This document shows, piece after piece, positions 27,601 to 35,412 of a stretch of 64,000 bases of DNA (within the stretch, counting starts at the first letter, position 1; every line of letters begins with the position of its first letter). Location: contig NZ_JAGAXX010000051.1 of the NCBI RefSeq assembly GCF_017940815.1, positions 31,720-95,719 of the forward strand, given 5' to 3'. Below the pieces are notes generated by a model. It did not search any database, had not been told where the DNA came from, and was given only the letters and a program-made list of their open reading frames with translations. The position numbers and the translations under genes were made by a program. This stretch comes from Methanobrevibacter sp. (GTDB lineage Archaea; Methanobacteriota; Methanobacteria; Methanobacteriales; Methanobacteriaceae).

Positions 27601-30600
27601 TAACAAGATCACTTAACTTTTCAGTCACTTTAACGCCAGTAGCATTAGAAGGACCTTTATTGGTTACAGTGATTGTGTAAGTTACCTTTTCACCAACATT
27701 AGCCTTGGTAGTATTAACCACTTTAGTGATTTCCAAGTCAACTACAGGAACAGCAGTAACGTTGTCTGAAGTGTCATTGTTGTTGGATTTGTTGGTATCA
27801 TTTTCATTAGAAGTTACAGCTACAAAGTTTTCAACAGTACCGTTAGCAATAATCTTAACAACTAATTCTAACTCTTTGGATTCGCCTTTAGCCAAATCGC
27901 CAACGGTCCATACATGACCGTCATAACCTTCAACAGTTCCAACCAATTCAACAAGCTTGGATAATTCCTCAGTTACTTTAACGTCAGTAGCTTTGGAAGG
28001 ACCATTGTTAGTAACAGTAATTGTATATTTAACTTGTTCACCAACGTTAGCCTTGGTAGTATTAACCACTTTAGTGATTTCAAGGTCAACTACAGGTCTT
28101 GCAGTAACATTATCCGCAGTATCATTGTTGTTGGATTTGTTTGTGTCTTCTTCTGTAGAGGTTACAGCCACAAAGTTTTCAACAGTACCATTGTTGATAA
28201 TTTCAACGACTAATTCTAACTTTTTGGATTCACCATTAGCCAAATCACCAACAGTCCAAACATGACCATCATAACCTTCAACATCTTTTACCAATTTAAC
28301 AAGTTTGGATAACTCTTCAGTCACTTTAACGCCGGTAGCCTTGGAAGGGCCTTTATTGGTTACAGTGATTGTGTAAGTAATTTGCTCACCAACATTAGCA
28401 ACGGTCTTGTCAACTGTCTTGGTTACTTCAACATCAACTACAGGAACAGCAGTGACGTTATCAGAAGTTGCATTCTTAAGGGTTTCGTTTTCTTTAGCGT
28501 TAACGAATGCAATGTTTTCAACAGTACCATTGTCAATCACTTCAACAACCAATTTCAAGGTTGCAGTAGCGCCTTTAGCCAAATCACCAACAGTCCAAAC
28601 GTTATTCACATAGTTAGCACCACCAACGTCAACGACCTTAACGAGATCACTTAACTTCTCAGTAACTTTAACATCACTTGCATCAGAAAGACCATTGTTT
28701 TTAACGGTAATAGTGTAAGTCACATTTTCACCGACATTAGCAACAGTTCTGTCCACGGTTTTGGTGATGTCAAGGATAACAAGAGGTTTAGCTTCAACAT
28801 CAGGAGCGCTAGCGTTGTTATTGGATTTGTTAGTGTCGTTTTCTTTTGAAGTTACGGCAACAATATTTGAAATAATACCATTATTGATTACTTTAACAGT
28901 TAAAACTAAATCCTTGGACTGGCCTTTAGCCAATGTGCCGACAGTCCATACGCTACCATCATATCCTTCTACATCTCTAACCAATTTAACAAGTTCAGAA
29001 AGTTTTTCTGAAACTTTAACGTTGGTAGCAGTACTTGGACCATTGTTCTTAACTGTAATGACATATGTGAATTCGTCACCGACAAGAACTGTGGTTTCAC
29101 CTTCAAGTTTCTTGGTGATTTCAAGATCCACAACAGGGTTAGCGGTCACATTGTCTGAAGTTGCATTCTTAATGGTTTCGTTTTCTTTAGCGTTTACGAA
29201 AACACTGTTTTCAACAGTACCATTGTCAATCACTTCAACGACAAGTTTCAAGGTTGCGCTTGCACCTTTAGCCAGATCGCCAACAGTCCAAACGTTATTC
29301 ACATAGTTAGCACCTCCAAAGTCAACGACCTTAACGAGATTGCTTAACTTCTCAGTAACTTTAACATCACTTGCATCAGAAAGACCATTATTTTTAACGG
29401 TAATGGTGTAAGTCACATTATCGCCGACATTAGCAACGGTTTTGTCAACGGTTTTAGTGATGTCCAAAATAACCAATGGATCAACGGTCACGTCAGGTGC
29501 GTTAGCTGTCTTTTCGGTTTCGTTTTCGCTGCATTTGACAACAGCTGTGTTTTTGACTGTGCCTATATCATTTGCAACAACAACAAGTTTCAAGGTAGCT
29601 TTAGCATCCTTGTCCAATTTGTCAATAGTCCAGGTGTTTCCGCTTAAGGAACCGACACTAGCTACTGATTTGGTTGCATCGATTGTTGCAGGACCGGTCA
29701 CCACATCATTAACCACAATTACAGTGGCAGTACTTGGGCCTTTGTTGGTAACTGTAATGGTATAGGTTATTTCATCGCCAACCAATACTTTTACTTCACC
29801 TTCAACGACTTTTGTGATTTCCAAGTCGACAACAGGTTTGACTGTAATTTTAACTTCTTTTGTAGCGTCATTGTAGTTAACTTCATCCACTTTTGTAGTC
29901 ACTTTGAGTGTGTAGTTTCCAGGCTCTAAGTCCTTAACTATTATTTCATAATTGTCTCCAGGACCTTCAACTTCACCAGTTTTAACAGGTTCACCATCCT
30001 TCAATACGACGTAAGTAATTCCTGTTGCATTTTCAGTGGTTGCAGGTGCTTTTACATCTTCTCCGTGATTGATGACAATGTCATCGATATCAACAGCTGA
30101 ATTTGCCTTGTTTACAGTCAAGGTTGATTCGTTTGTTGCCCCATCATAGTAATTTTCCGGATCGGTTGTCAATTTTACTGTGTATGAACCGGCGTCCAAT
30201 TTGGTTTTAACATCAATCTTTTCACCAGGTTTAATGTATCCTTCTTCAACAACACCAGAACCATTTATAATCTCATATTTTATTTTATCAGCGTGAGTTG
30301 AGGTTACATTAACGCTTATAGGGTCTCCATAGTTTACTGTTGTGTCATTTGCTGCAACAGTTGATGGAGCATTTTTGACAATCACAGTGACTTCGTTACT
30401 TTCACTAGGACCGAGTTCCCCATTTCCGTCATAGGTTGCCTTGAAGACATAGGTTCCAGGGGTCAATTTTCCTAGGTTGACTTCACTGTTTACTGCAAAG
30501 TCATCTTTTTCCAATTCGCCGTTCTTGTTGAGGCGTGCAGTTCCATTTGCATTGCTTGGAGTGACAACATTTGCAATCACAACATCGGTTCCATAGGTCA

Positions 30601-32488
30601 CGGTCACTTGTGACTTTTCACCGTTTGCAGTGATTTCAATTTGGCTTGTCGGAAGTACTTTTAAAGTCTTGCCATTGTTGTTGCTTGACTCATAGTATGT
30701 TGGGTTTTCATTGTATTTAGCATAAATGTTCAAACTTCCACTATTTAAAGGAGTATATGTATATGTACCATCAGCATTTACAGTACCTATGACATTTTCA
30801 CCATCATAGAGTGTGAAAGTTCCCTCATGAATCTCGTTAGTGCCGTTGAATGCATGAGGAGTGATGACTACGCTTTCCCCTAAAACGATTGTGGACTCGC
30901 TTAAGTCAACCGTGGTTGTTGTAGGGTACTTGATAACTTTAACATCTTCAGAGTCTGAGTTACTTCTTTCGTATTTTCCGTCAACACCATTATAAACAGC
31001 ATTGATAGTGTATTCGCCAGCAGGTTGATCTTTGAACACTAAAGGGTCATTTACATTTTGAGTAATGGTAGTAGTACCATAAGTATATGTAACTGTACCT
31101 TCAGTTATAACATTACCATTATTATCTTTAACAGTAGGTGTTAATGTTGCACTGCCATCTACATAGATTGTCTTTCCACCTTCCAATGTTAATGTGGTTG
31201 GATTCAGGTTTACAGTAATAGTGCCCACACCTGAACTAGGTATGTACCAATTAGTATTAACAGTATTGGTTACGCTTACAGTATAAGTATCAGCAGCCAA
31301 ATTGTTTACAGTAATGGTATATTTATTTCCACTACCTGTTACTGAATATTGACTTCTAGGAACAGCATTACCTTTTGAATCAGTGATTGTTATTGCATTG
31401 ATTCCGGTTGAGTTCACCAATGTAACATCCACACTTGCAGGGCTTCCATAATAAATATTATCGTTTCCAACAGTTACGCTGGAAGGACCTTTTACGCGTA
31501 GGTCTTCACTGTCTGTAGTTGCCCCACCATAATAGATACTGTCTCCAACATAACCATGATATTCGGCATATACAGTGTAGTCTCCCACATCACTTGGAAT
31601 CCATGGAATCACATCATTAACATCCCTGTTTTCAAAAAGAGGAGTTCCGTCTGAAAGGAAATATGAAACGGTACCATGTGTGACTTTATTACCGTTCTGA
31701 TCCAATATGTTCACTGACAAGTCAACGGAATCAGGCAAGGTAATCTCATGCTCGGATATTATCAAATCAGCAGTTGTCTTTCTGTAAACGGTAAATTCCA
31801 TAGCACCCGGAATCTCTGCACCACCAGTCATGTGGAAATACAAGTCAGTGGTGCCCGGTTGGATATTTGAGAATGTATGATAGAAATAAGCGTTACCGCT
31901 TGCTGCCTCAAAAGGAGTTTCTGAGCTTATATGAAGGCCACTTCTTAATGCAGCACTACTGTATCCACTACCACTTTTAACGTGAGGTTCAATTATAAAT
32001 AGTACTGAACCTCCTTCAACAGGATATTGAGGAGTGTAATACACTAAAATATAGTCATGCCCATTGTTTTTACCCTCAAGTTTAACACCTTTGCTAACGC
32101 TTTCATACTTAGCAAGCTCATTTTTAACAATTTGAGTTTCAGGTTCAACATCATAAGTATGAGTGTATGTCAATACTTCATTATCATTACTAGCACCCAG
32201 CATATCGCCGGATTTGCTTAAAGAAACAGAATTTTGCAGATTCTTAGAGGAATTTTGTTCATTGGCGGATGACTCAGAAATTCCCTCCACATCTTCCGTT
32301 ATGTCATTTTCATCGTCTATAGTTACTTGTGAAATATCAGTAGGCGAAGACTCATCTATCGTTAAAGTCGCATTTGATGAATCTTGTGCCGTTACTGATC
32401 CTATACATATTAAAACACTGAAAATTATTAAAAGACTCACCAACAGTTTTCGCTTTTTGATATTTTCACCTCCATTTAAATTGATCAT
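21683..32488 (-). CDS. Giant DUF11-repeat adhesin-like protein (3601 residues)
   Basis: An exported filament-like protein. After a signal peptide (to about residue 35, CIGSVTAQD) and a unique domain come roughly seven Ig-like modules (to about 880), then 22 DUF11-type beta-sandwich repeats of about 117 residues (880-3455), each starting VVDLEITK or LVILNITK and containing TYTITVTNKGPS and NVTAVP. Two lysine-rich Ig-like modules close the protein. Unlike its neighbours it has no C-terminal membrane anchor. It is rich in NxT/S sequons. The ATG at 32488 has no ribosome site and sits right after a hairpin-U10; GGAGGT at 32468-32473 points instead to ATC at 32459-32461. Likely role: long surface stalk for attachment. 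Two palindromes flank its TATA box. Confidence 0.85.
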   Translation of the reverse strand: MINLNGGENIKKRKLLVSLLIIFSVLICIGSVTAQDSSNATLTIDESSPTDISQVTIDDENDITEDVEGISESSANEQNSSKNLQNSVSLSKSGDMLGASNDNEVLTYTHTYDVEPETQIVKNELAKYESVSKGVKLEGKNNGHDYILVYYTPQYPVEGGSVLFIIEPHVKSGSGYSSAALRSGLHISSETPFEAASGNAYFYHTFSNIQPGTTDLYFHMTGGAEIPGAMEFTVYRKTTADLIISEHEITLPDSVDLSVNILDQNGNKVTHGTVSYFLSDGTPLFENRDVNDVIPWIPSDVGDYTVYAEYHGYVGDSIYYGGATTDSEDLRVKGPSSVTVGNDNIYYGSPASVDVTLVNSTGINAITITDSKGNAVPRSQYSVTGSGNKYTITVNNLAADTYTVSVTNTVNTNWYIPSSGVGTITVNLNPTTLTLEGGKTIYVDGSATLTPTVKDNNGNVITEGTVTYTYGTTTITQNVNDPLVFKDQPAGEYTINAVYNGVDGKYERSNSDSEDVKVIKYPTTTTVDLSESTIVLGESVVITPHAFNGTNEIHEGTFTLYDGENVIGTVNADGTYTYTPLNSGSLNIYAKYNENPTYYESSNNNGKTLKVLPTSQIEITANGEKSQVTVTYGTDVVIANVVTPSNANGTARLNKNGELEKDDFAVNSEVNLGKLTPGTYVFKATYDGNGELGPSESNEVTVIVKNAPSTVAANDTTVNYGDPISVNVTSTHADKIKYEIINGSGVVEEGYIKPGEKIDVKTKLDAGSYTVKLTTDPENYYDGATNESTLTVNKANSAVDIDDIVINHGEDVKAPATTENATGITYVVLKDGEPVKTGEVEGPGDNYEIIVKDLEPGNYTLKVTTKVDEVNYNDATKEVKITVKPVVDLEITKVVEGEVKVLVGDEITYTITVTNKGPSTATVIVVNDVVTGPATIDATKSVASVGSLSGNTWTIDKLDKDAKATLKLVVVANDIGTVKNTAVVKCSENETEKTANAPDVTVDPLVILDITKTVDKTVANVGDNVTYTITVKNNGLSDASDVKVTEKLSNLVKVVDFGGANYVNNVWTVGDLAKGASATLKLVVEVIDNGTVENSVFVNAKENETIKNATSDNVTANPVVDLEITKKLEGETTVLVGDEFTYVITVKNNGPSTATNVKVSEKLSELVKLVRDVEGYDGSVWTVGTLAKGQSKDLVLTVKVINNGIISNIVAVTSKENDTNKSNNNASAPDVEAKPLVILDITKTVDRTVANVGENVTYTITVKNNGLSDASDVKVTEKLSDLVKVVDVGGANYVNNVWTVGDLAKGATATLKLVVEVIDNGTVENIAFVNAKENETLKNATSDNVTAVPVVDVEVTKTVDKTVANVGEQITYTITVTNKGPSKATGVKVTEELSKLVKLVKDVEGYDGHVWTVGDLANGESKKLELVVEIINNGTVENFVAVTSTEEDTNKSNNNDTADNVTARPVVDLEITKVVNTTKANVGEQVKYTITVTNNGPSKATDVKVTEELSKLVELVGTVEGYDGHVWTVGDLAKGESKELELVVKIIANGTVENFVAVTSNENDTNKSNNNDTSDNVTAVPVVDLEITKVVNTTKANVGEKVTYTITVTNKGPSNATGVKVTEKLSDLVKVVDFGDADYDVGTNVWTVGDLVKGATATLKLVVEIINNGTVENVAVVNSTENDTNITNNNATSDNVTAVPVVDVEITKTVDKTAVLVGDNITYTITVTNKGPSTATDVKVSEKLSDLVKLAKDVEGYDGKIWNVGTLAKGESKTLTLVVTVLSNGTISNSVNVTSKENDTNKTNNNASAPDVKVNSLVILNITKVVDRTVANVGENVTYTITVTNNGLSNATGVKVTEKLSDLVKVVDFGDADYDVKTNVWTIGDLAKGATATLKLVVEIINNGTVENVAIANSNENDTDKNATSDNVTAVPVVDLEITKVVNTTKANVGEQITYTITVTNKGPSNATGVKVTEKLSDLVKVVDFGKADYDVKTNIWNIGSLNKGETVVLNLIVEIINNGTVENVAVVNSTENDTNITNNNATSDNVTAVPVVDVEVTKVVNVTTANVGEQIKYTITVTNNGPSNATGVKVTEELSKLVELTEPVEGYDGHVWSVGDLAKGESKELVLIVKIIANGTVENFVAVTSTENDTNKSNNNDTADNVTAVPVVDLEITKVVNTTKANVGEKVTYTITVTNKGPSNATGVKVTEKLSGLVKVVDYGTANYDVGTNVWTVGDLAKDATATLNLVVEIINNGTVENVAIVNSTENDTNITNNNATSDNVTAVPVVDVEVTKTVDKTVANVGEQITYTITVTNKGPSKATGVKVTEELSDLVKLVKDVEGYDGHVWTVGDLAKGESKKLELVVEIIANGTVENFVAVNSTENDTNKSNNNDTADNVTAVPVVDLEITKVVNTTKANVGEKVTYTITVTNKGPSNATGVKVTEKLSDLVKVVDYGKADYDVGTNVWTVGDLAKGATATLNLVVEIINNGTVENFVAVNSTENDTNKSNNNDTSDNVTAVPVVDLEITKVVNTTKANVGEQITYTITVTNKGPSKATGVKVTEELSELVELVGTVEGYDGHVWTVGDLANGESKKLELVVKIIANGTVENFVAVNSTENDTNKSNNNDTADNVTAVPVVDLEITKVVNVTTANVGEKVTYTITVTNKGPSNATGVKVTEKLSDLVKVMDYGNADYDVGTNVWTVGDLAKDATATLNLVVEIINNGTVENVAIVNSTENDTNITNNNDTADNVTAVPVVDLVITKTVDKTSVLVGDNVTYTITVTNKGPSTATDVKVAEKLSDLVKLAEKVDGYDGSVWTVGTLAKGETKTLKLVVTVISNGTIPNSVSVTSKENDTNKTNNNASAPDVDAKPLVILNITKTVDVKSANVGENVTYTITVTNNGLSDATGVKVTEKLSDLVKVVDFGDADYDVSINVWTVGNLAKGATATLKLVVEVINNGTVENSVFVNSNENDTDVNTTSDNVTAIPVVDLEITKTVDKTVVNVTDEITFTIVVKNNGPSKATGVKVTEELSKLVELTKHVEGYDGHVWTVGDLAKGESKELVLVVKVIGNGTIANAVIVASNENDTNKSNNNASSDNVTALPIVDLEITKVVDRTTANVGENVTYTITVTNKGPSDATDVKVTDVLSDLVKVIDFGDAEYDGGTNVWTVGDLAKDATATLKLVVEIINNGTVENVVSVSSAENDTNMSNNNATAENVTAIPVVDLEISKTVDKTTANVGDEITFTIVVKNNGPSKATGVKVTEELSKLVELTKPVEGYDGHVWTVGDLAKGESKELVLVVKVIADGIIENNVTVSGNENDTNKSNNNASSDNVTAVPVVDLVITKKVDKTTATVGDLIKFTITVTNNGPSDATGVKVTEKLSKLVKLQGTVKGYSGNVWNVGNLAKGETKTLELVVKVISAGTIENNVDVSANEKDTNVKNNHASSDKVKAKAKESVVKVKVKFLTKKGKLLKNQKVTFKYLGKTYTAKTNSKGIATIKVKKVGNKVNGVVKFNKVVFDEKVLKHKAIKFKYSIKFTNSKGKPYVGKTVVIKFKGKTYKVKTNKKGVASLSLKNLKKGKYNIVAYYKDTYYSTSLKIKK
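22140..29840 (-). repeat. 22 tandem DUF11-type coding repeats (about 350 bp each)
   Basis: Inside the giant adhesin gene 22 units of about 350 bp follow one another. Two subtypes can be told apart by a central segment, GYDG (units 3, 5, 6, 8, 11, 13, 15, 17, 19, 21, 22) or FG/YG-x-A-x-Y (units 2, 4, 7, 9, 10, 12, 14, 16, 18, 20), and they alternate almost strictly. Such DNA is prone to unequal recombination and to assembly collapse. Confidence 0.85.
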
Positions 32489-32489
32489 T

Positions 32490-32539
32490 AAAAAAAAAAG
32501 AGGAACAAATTATGGCTAAGCATAGCTAATTTGTTCCTC
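32490..32539 (-). promoter_or_regulatory. 5'-leader hairpin plus U10 tract of the giant adhesin gene
   Basis: A perfect 13-bp inverted repeat (GAGGAACAAATTA/TAATTTGTTCCTC, 32500-32539) with an inner GCTA/TAGC pair is followed by ten T residues on the minus strand and then by the adhesin coding region. It could terminate read-through from fprA. But a TATA box at about 32563-32572 would place the adhesin transcription start near 32540, so the hairpin would be the first element of the adhesin mRNA and could act as an attenuator or stability element. Confidence 0.55.
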
Positions 32540-32548
32540 AATAAATAA

Positions 32549-32564
32549 TTTAGGTATGCCTAAT
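32549..32564. promoter_or_regulatory. Candidate DtxR/MntR-like operator, proximal copy
   Basis: TTTAGG-TATG-CCTAAT, one arm base short of a perfect palindrome. It lies between the TATA box and the expected transcription start of the giant adhesin gene. Confidence 0.5.
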
Positions 32565-32572
32565 ATATAAAT
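32563..32572 (-). promoter_or_regulatory. TATA box of the giant adhesin gene
   Basis: ATTTATATAT on the minus strand, framed by two palindromes with 25 bp between their centres. The expected start of transcription is about 25 bases further, at the base of the leader hairpin. Confidence 0.5.
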
Positions 32573-32573
32573 G

Positions 32574-32589
32574 TTTAGGCATACCTAAA
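32574..32589. promoter_or_regulatory. Candidate DtxR/MntR-like operator, distal copy
   Basis: TTTAGG-CATA-CCTAAA with perfect 6-bp arms, on the upstream side of the TATA box (transcription-factor B recognition side). Together with 32549-32564 it also forms a 15-bp inverted repeat around the TATA box. Confidence 0.5.
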
Positions 32590-32704
32590 CAATTTGTATC
32601 GATAAGAATAATATGAAAATGGATAAAAAAATAATGAAAAAATAGATTATTGTACAAAATAAGAAAAATAAGAAAAAGAAATAAAAAATATTAATGTAAA
32701 TTAT

Positions 32705-33928
32705 TTATTCCTTGATTGAACGGGCAAGTTCTGCACCTTTCTCGAACGCTTCAGCTAAAACGTCCTCATCAGGCACAAACAGTACATCCAAAGTGTCGGT
32801 TACAGTGAATCCTGCAGTTTCCAATTCAGATTGAAGTTTTGCAACTGCTCCTCCACCCCATCCTTTGGATGAAAAGATTAAAGCGTTTTTCTCACTTCCA
32901 GTACCCTTGAAGTTGACACAGTCAAGCCAGTACATCATGTTACCGATTCTTGGGAACGGCTTGTTCATCATTGTCGGAGCACCAAGTGCGATTGCCTTTG
33001 AGTCAAGAATGTCTGTGATTACATCGTCAGGGCCGTCCTCTTGCATGAAGTACATTGCAACTTCAACTCCTTCACTCATGATACCTTCAGCGATTTGGTA
33101 TGCGAGCTTTTCAGTTGAGTGGTGCATGGTATCGTAAATGACAGTGATTTTGTCCTTACATACACCATTACCCCATTCAGAGTATTTCTCTACGATTGGA
33201 GCAGGGTTTTTCCAGATTTGACCGTGACATGGTGCAATCATCTTGATGTCATTTATTAAACCAGTGTTGGTCAACTCATCCAATTTCATCCTGAGCATTG
33301 GAGAGCCTAAGGTAACTAGGTTAGCATAGTATTTTTGTGCTTCTCTTAACAAGTATTCAGTATCGTAATCCTCATCGAATCTTTTGGAGTGAGCCACATG
33401 CTGACCGAATGCGTCGTTTGAGAATAAGATTCCTTCTTCAGCTAACAATGTGAACATGCTGTCAGGCCAGTGAAGCATAGGAGCTGAGATGAACTTGAGA
33501 GTTCTTCCACCAATGTCCAATTCATCGCCTGTTGCAACTGCATTTATTTCCAAATCACCAAAGTTGTGATATTGAGCATCTAAAAATTTAATACAGTTTG
33601 CGGAAGCGTAAATTTCAGCTTCAGGGTTGTATTCTTCAATAGTTTGTCTTAAGAATGTGGAATGGTCCATTTCTGAGTGGTTTTGAACAAAGACATCAAT
33701 CTTGAATTCTTTTCCTTCCTGTTCGAATGCGTCTTTTACTCTTGCATCGAACTGTTCAAACATTCCTCTATAAACGTTATCGATTAATACAGTCTTTTCT
33801 TCACCAAATACTAAATAAGCATTGTATGTGGTTCCTGGAATTCCATATCCGTGGAAAGTTCTGCTGTGCCAGTGGATTACACCAACCCAATAGACTCCAT
33901 CTGCCATTTTTACTGCTTTTGCTTTCAT
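32705..33928 (-). CDS. fprA: F420H2 oxidase (flavodiiron protein)
   Basis: This enzyme reduces O2 to water with electrons from reduced F420 and protects methanogens from oxygen. The N-terminal metallo-beta-lactamase-like domain shows NHSEMDH (about residues 82-88), the diiron ligand motif, with further ligands in APMLHWPDS and APCHGQIWK; the C-terminal flavodoxin domain starts ITVIYDTMHHSTEKLAYQIA and has APTMMNKPFP. Total length about 407. The ATG at 33928 is better spaced from GAGG than the one at 33934. It is divergent from the PHP gene. T-rich sequence follows the stop codon. Confidence 0.92.
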   Translation of the reverse strand: MKAKAVKMADGVYWVGVIHWHSRTFHGYGIPGTTYNAYLVFGEEKTVLIDNVYRGMFEQFDARVKDAFEQEGKEFKIDVFVQNHSEMDHSTFLRQTIEEYNPEAEIYASANCIKFLDAQYHNFGDLEINAVATGDELDIGGRTLKFISAPMLHWPDSMFTLLAEEGILFSNDAFGQHVAHSKRFDEDYDTEYLLREAQKYYANLVTLGSPMLRMKLDELTNTGLINDIKMIAPCHGQIWKNPAPIVEKYSEWGNGVCKDKITVIYDTMHHSTEKLAYQIAEGIMSEGVEVAMYFMQEDGPDDVITDILDSKAIALGAPTMMNKPFPRIGNMMYWLDCVNFKGTGSEKNALIFSSKGWGGGAVAKLQSELETAGFTVTDTLDVLFVPDEDVLAEAFEKGAELARSIKE

Positions 33929-34016
33929 ATTCATAACCTCATAAATATTTAAGTTATATAAATATATATTCTATATTCTATATAAATTATTATAATTAAT
34001 GTTAAGAGGTCATATT

Positions 34017-34682
34017 TTGAACAAAAGAATCGATTTACATATGCACAGCCTATTCAGTGACGGCGAATTGTTGCCATCAGAACTTGCCAGAAGAGCATTA
34101 AAATTGAACCATGAAGCGATTGCAATCACAGACCATGTAGACTGGTCAAATGTTGAAACAATCCCAGCAATTCAGGATGCCATTGACGACATCAACGCAA
34201 ATTGGGACATCACTGTAGTTTTAGGTGCTGAAGTCACCCACGCCCCATGCGAATCCATCGATGGAATAGCTGCAAGGGCAAAGGAATTGGGTGCAAAAAT
34301 CGTTGTCGTTCACGGTGAAACATTGAACGAACCTGTTACTCCTGGAACCAACAGAGCCGCAGTCGAATCAGAAAATATTGACATCTTAGGACACCCAGGA
34401 TTAATCACTGTTGAAGAGGCAGAGCTTGCTAAAGAAAATGATATCTATCTTGAAATTTCCGCACGTAAGGGACACTGCCTTGGTAACGGCCATGTAGCAA
34501 ACGTTGCACGTGAAGTCGGAAACAAACTTCTTGTAAATACCGATACCCACTCACCCGACAACATAATTACCTTTGAAAAGTCATATGAAATCGCATTGGG
34601 TGCGGGACTGTCCCATGATGAGGCCATGAAAGCTATTGTGGACAATCCTCGTGAACTTTTGAAAAGCAAAGGGATATTATAA
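34017..34682 (+). CDS. PHP-domain phosphoesterase
   Basis: A 221-residue metal-dependent phosphoesterase of the PHP family (histidinol phosphatase / YcdX-like). The metal ligands are visible as [11 protein letters not shown] near the start, ITDHVDW (about residues 37-43), the E in LGAEV, VVVHGE, LGHPGL and the final NTDTHSPD. The substrate is uncertain; archaeal members are often annotated as histidinol-phosphatase-like. An ATG at 33999 is in frame, but AGAGGT at 34003-34008 would lie inside that reading; its spacing of about eight bases to the TTG at 34017 makes TTG the better start. Confidence 0.82.
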   Translation: MNKRIDLHMHSLFSDGELLPSELARRALKLNHEAIAITDHVDWSNVETIPAIQDAIDDINANWDITVVLGAEVTHAPCESIDGIAARAKELGAKIVVVHGETLNEPVTPGTNRAAVESENIDILGHPGLITVEEAELAKENDIYLEISARKGHCLGNGHVANVAREVGNKLLVNTDTHSPDNIITFEKSYEIALGAGLSHDEAMKAIVDNPRELLKSKGIL

Positions 34683-34715
34683 CTTAAAAAAAAATATAAC
34701 TCAATATGATGATGT

Positions 34716-35411
34716 TTAATTGTTAGGTGAAAACTCTAACAAATTAATACATTCATCAAAACAGAGATAATTTTTTAGGATATCAATAGCCTTTAAAAAA
34801 TCCTGATCAGCTGTGACAAATTTTAATTTAAGTTCCAAATTATTTTTACAGAACTCATTGGCATCGAAGAGAATGTTTTTATCTTCCTCATGCAAAAATT
34901 CTTCTAGATTTTCTTCTTCAATTTTTTCCAAAAGAAATCGATCTTTTTTATCATGGGAAGATACAAAAATCATCTTATTAAATAAATATTTTCTATTTGA
35001 ACGGTGCAAACTTTCAAAATTATTGATAAAATCATTAAATTTTAATTTTACCAAAAATACTTCCTGATTTTCGCCAAAATCAAACTGATTCCATATTTTC
35101 TCAAAAGATTCATGTAAATTTTCATTGCTTAAATTGCCAATTGCCTCATAATTATCAATAGACCTATGCAATGATTCTCTACCCAATATATTAACATCAT
35201 TCAATTTCATCATGTCCAACATCAATTTAGAAAAGAATGTTTTAAATTCAAAATTTTTTCTTGCAAATACTCTATTTACTTCTTCTTTTACATTAAACGA
35301 ATAATAATTATTATCACTATCAAATATTAATGTCTTTGATGCATCATGTAGTGAATCCAATGAAAAAATATATGCAATAATTACATTGCTATCCAAAAAT
35401 GAGTTCATCAT
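34716..35411 (-). CDS. PIN-domain-like protein
   Basis: About 231 residues. FLDSNVIIAYIF at the N-terminus, an acidic KEEVNRVF near residue 45 and a late FVTADQDFLKAIDIL give the three acidic positions of a PIN-like nuclease. The middle is longer than in small VapC toxins. I start at the ATG pair at 35411/35408, which follows GGTGAT and directly follows the stop codon of the upstream gene. The partner at 35413-35910 is probably co-transcribed. A role in RNA cleavage is inferred from the fold only; it could be a toxin or a housekeeping RNase. Confidence 0.6.
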   Translation of the reverse strand: MMNSFLDSNVIIAYIFSLDSLHDASKTLIFDSDNNYYSFNVKEEVNRVFARKNFEFKTFFSKLMLDMMKLNDVNILGRESLHRSIDNYEAIGNLSNENLHESFEKIWNQFDFGENQEVFLVKLKFNDFINNFESLHRSNRKYLFNKMIFVSSHDKKDRFLLEKIEEENLEEFLHEEDKNILFDANEFCKNNLELKLKFVTADQDFLKAIDILKNYLCFDECINLLEFSPNN

Positions 35412-35412
35412 A

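Noticed and set aside
21858..29765. Long plus-strand open frames opposite the giant adhesin
   Set aside because: They repeat with the 350-bp period of the DUF11 units, read as Thr/Ser-rich low-complexity sequence and have no ribosome sites. They are antisense shadows of the coding strand.
22140..29840. Regularly spaced repeats suggesting a CRISPR-like array
   Set aside because: The units are 350 bp, in frame, and encode DUF11 domains; no short direct repeats with unique spacers exist.
32500..32539. Hairpin taken purely as the fprA terminator
   Set aside because: It lies about 170 bases beyond the fprA stop codon, T-rich sequence stands nearer to that gene, and the adhesin TATA box lies between. 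A leader role is at least as likely, so I did not label it a terminator only.
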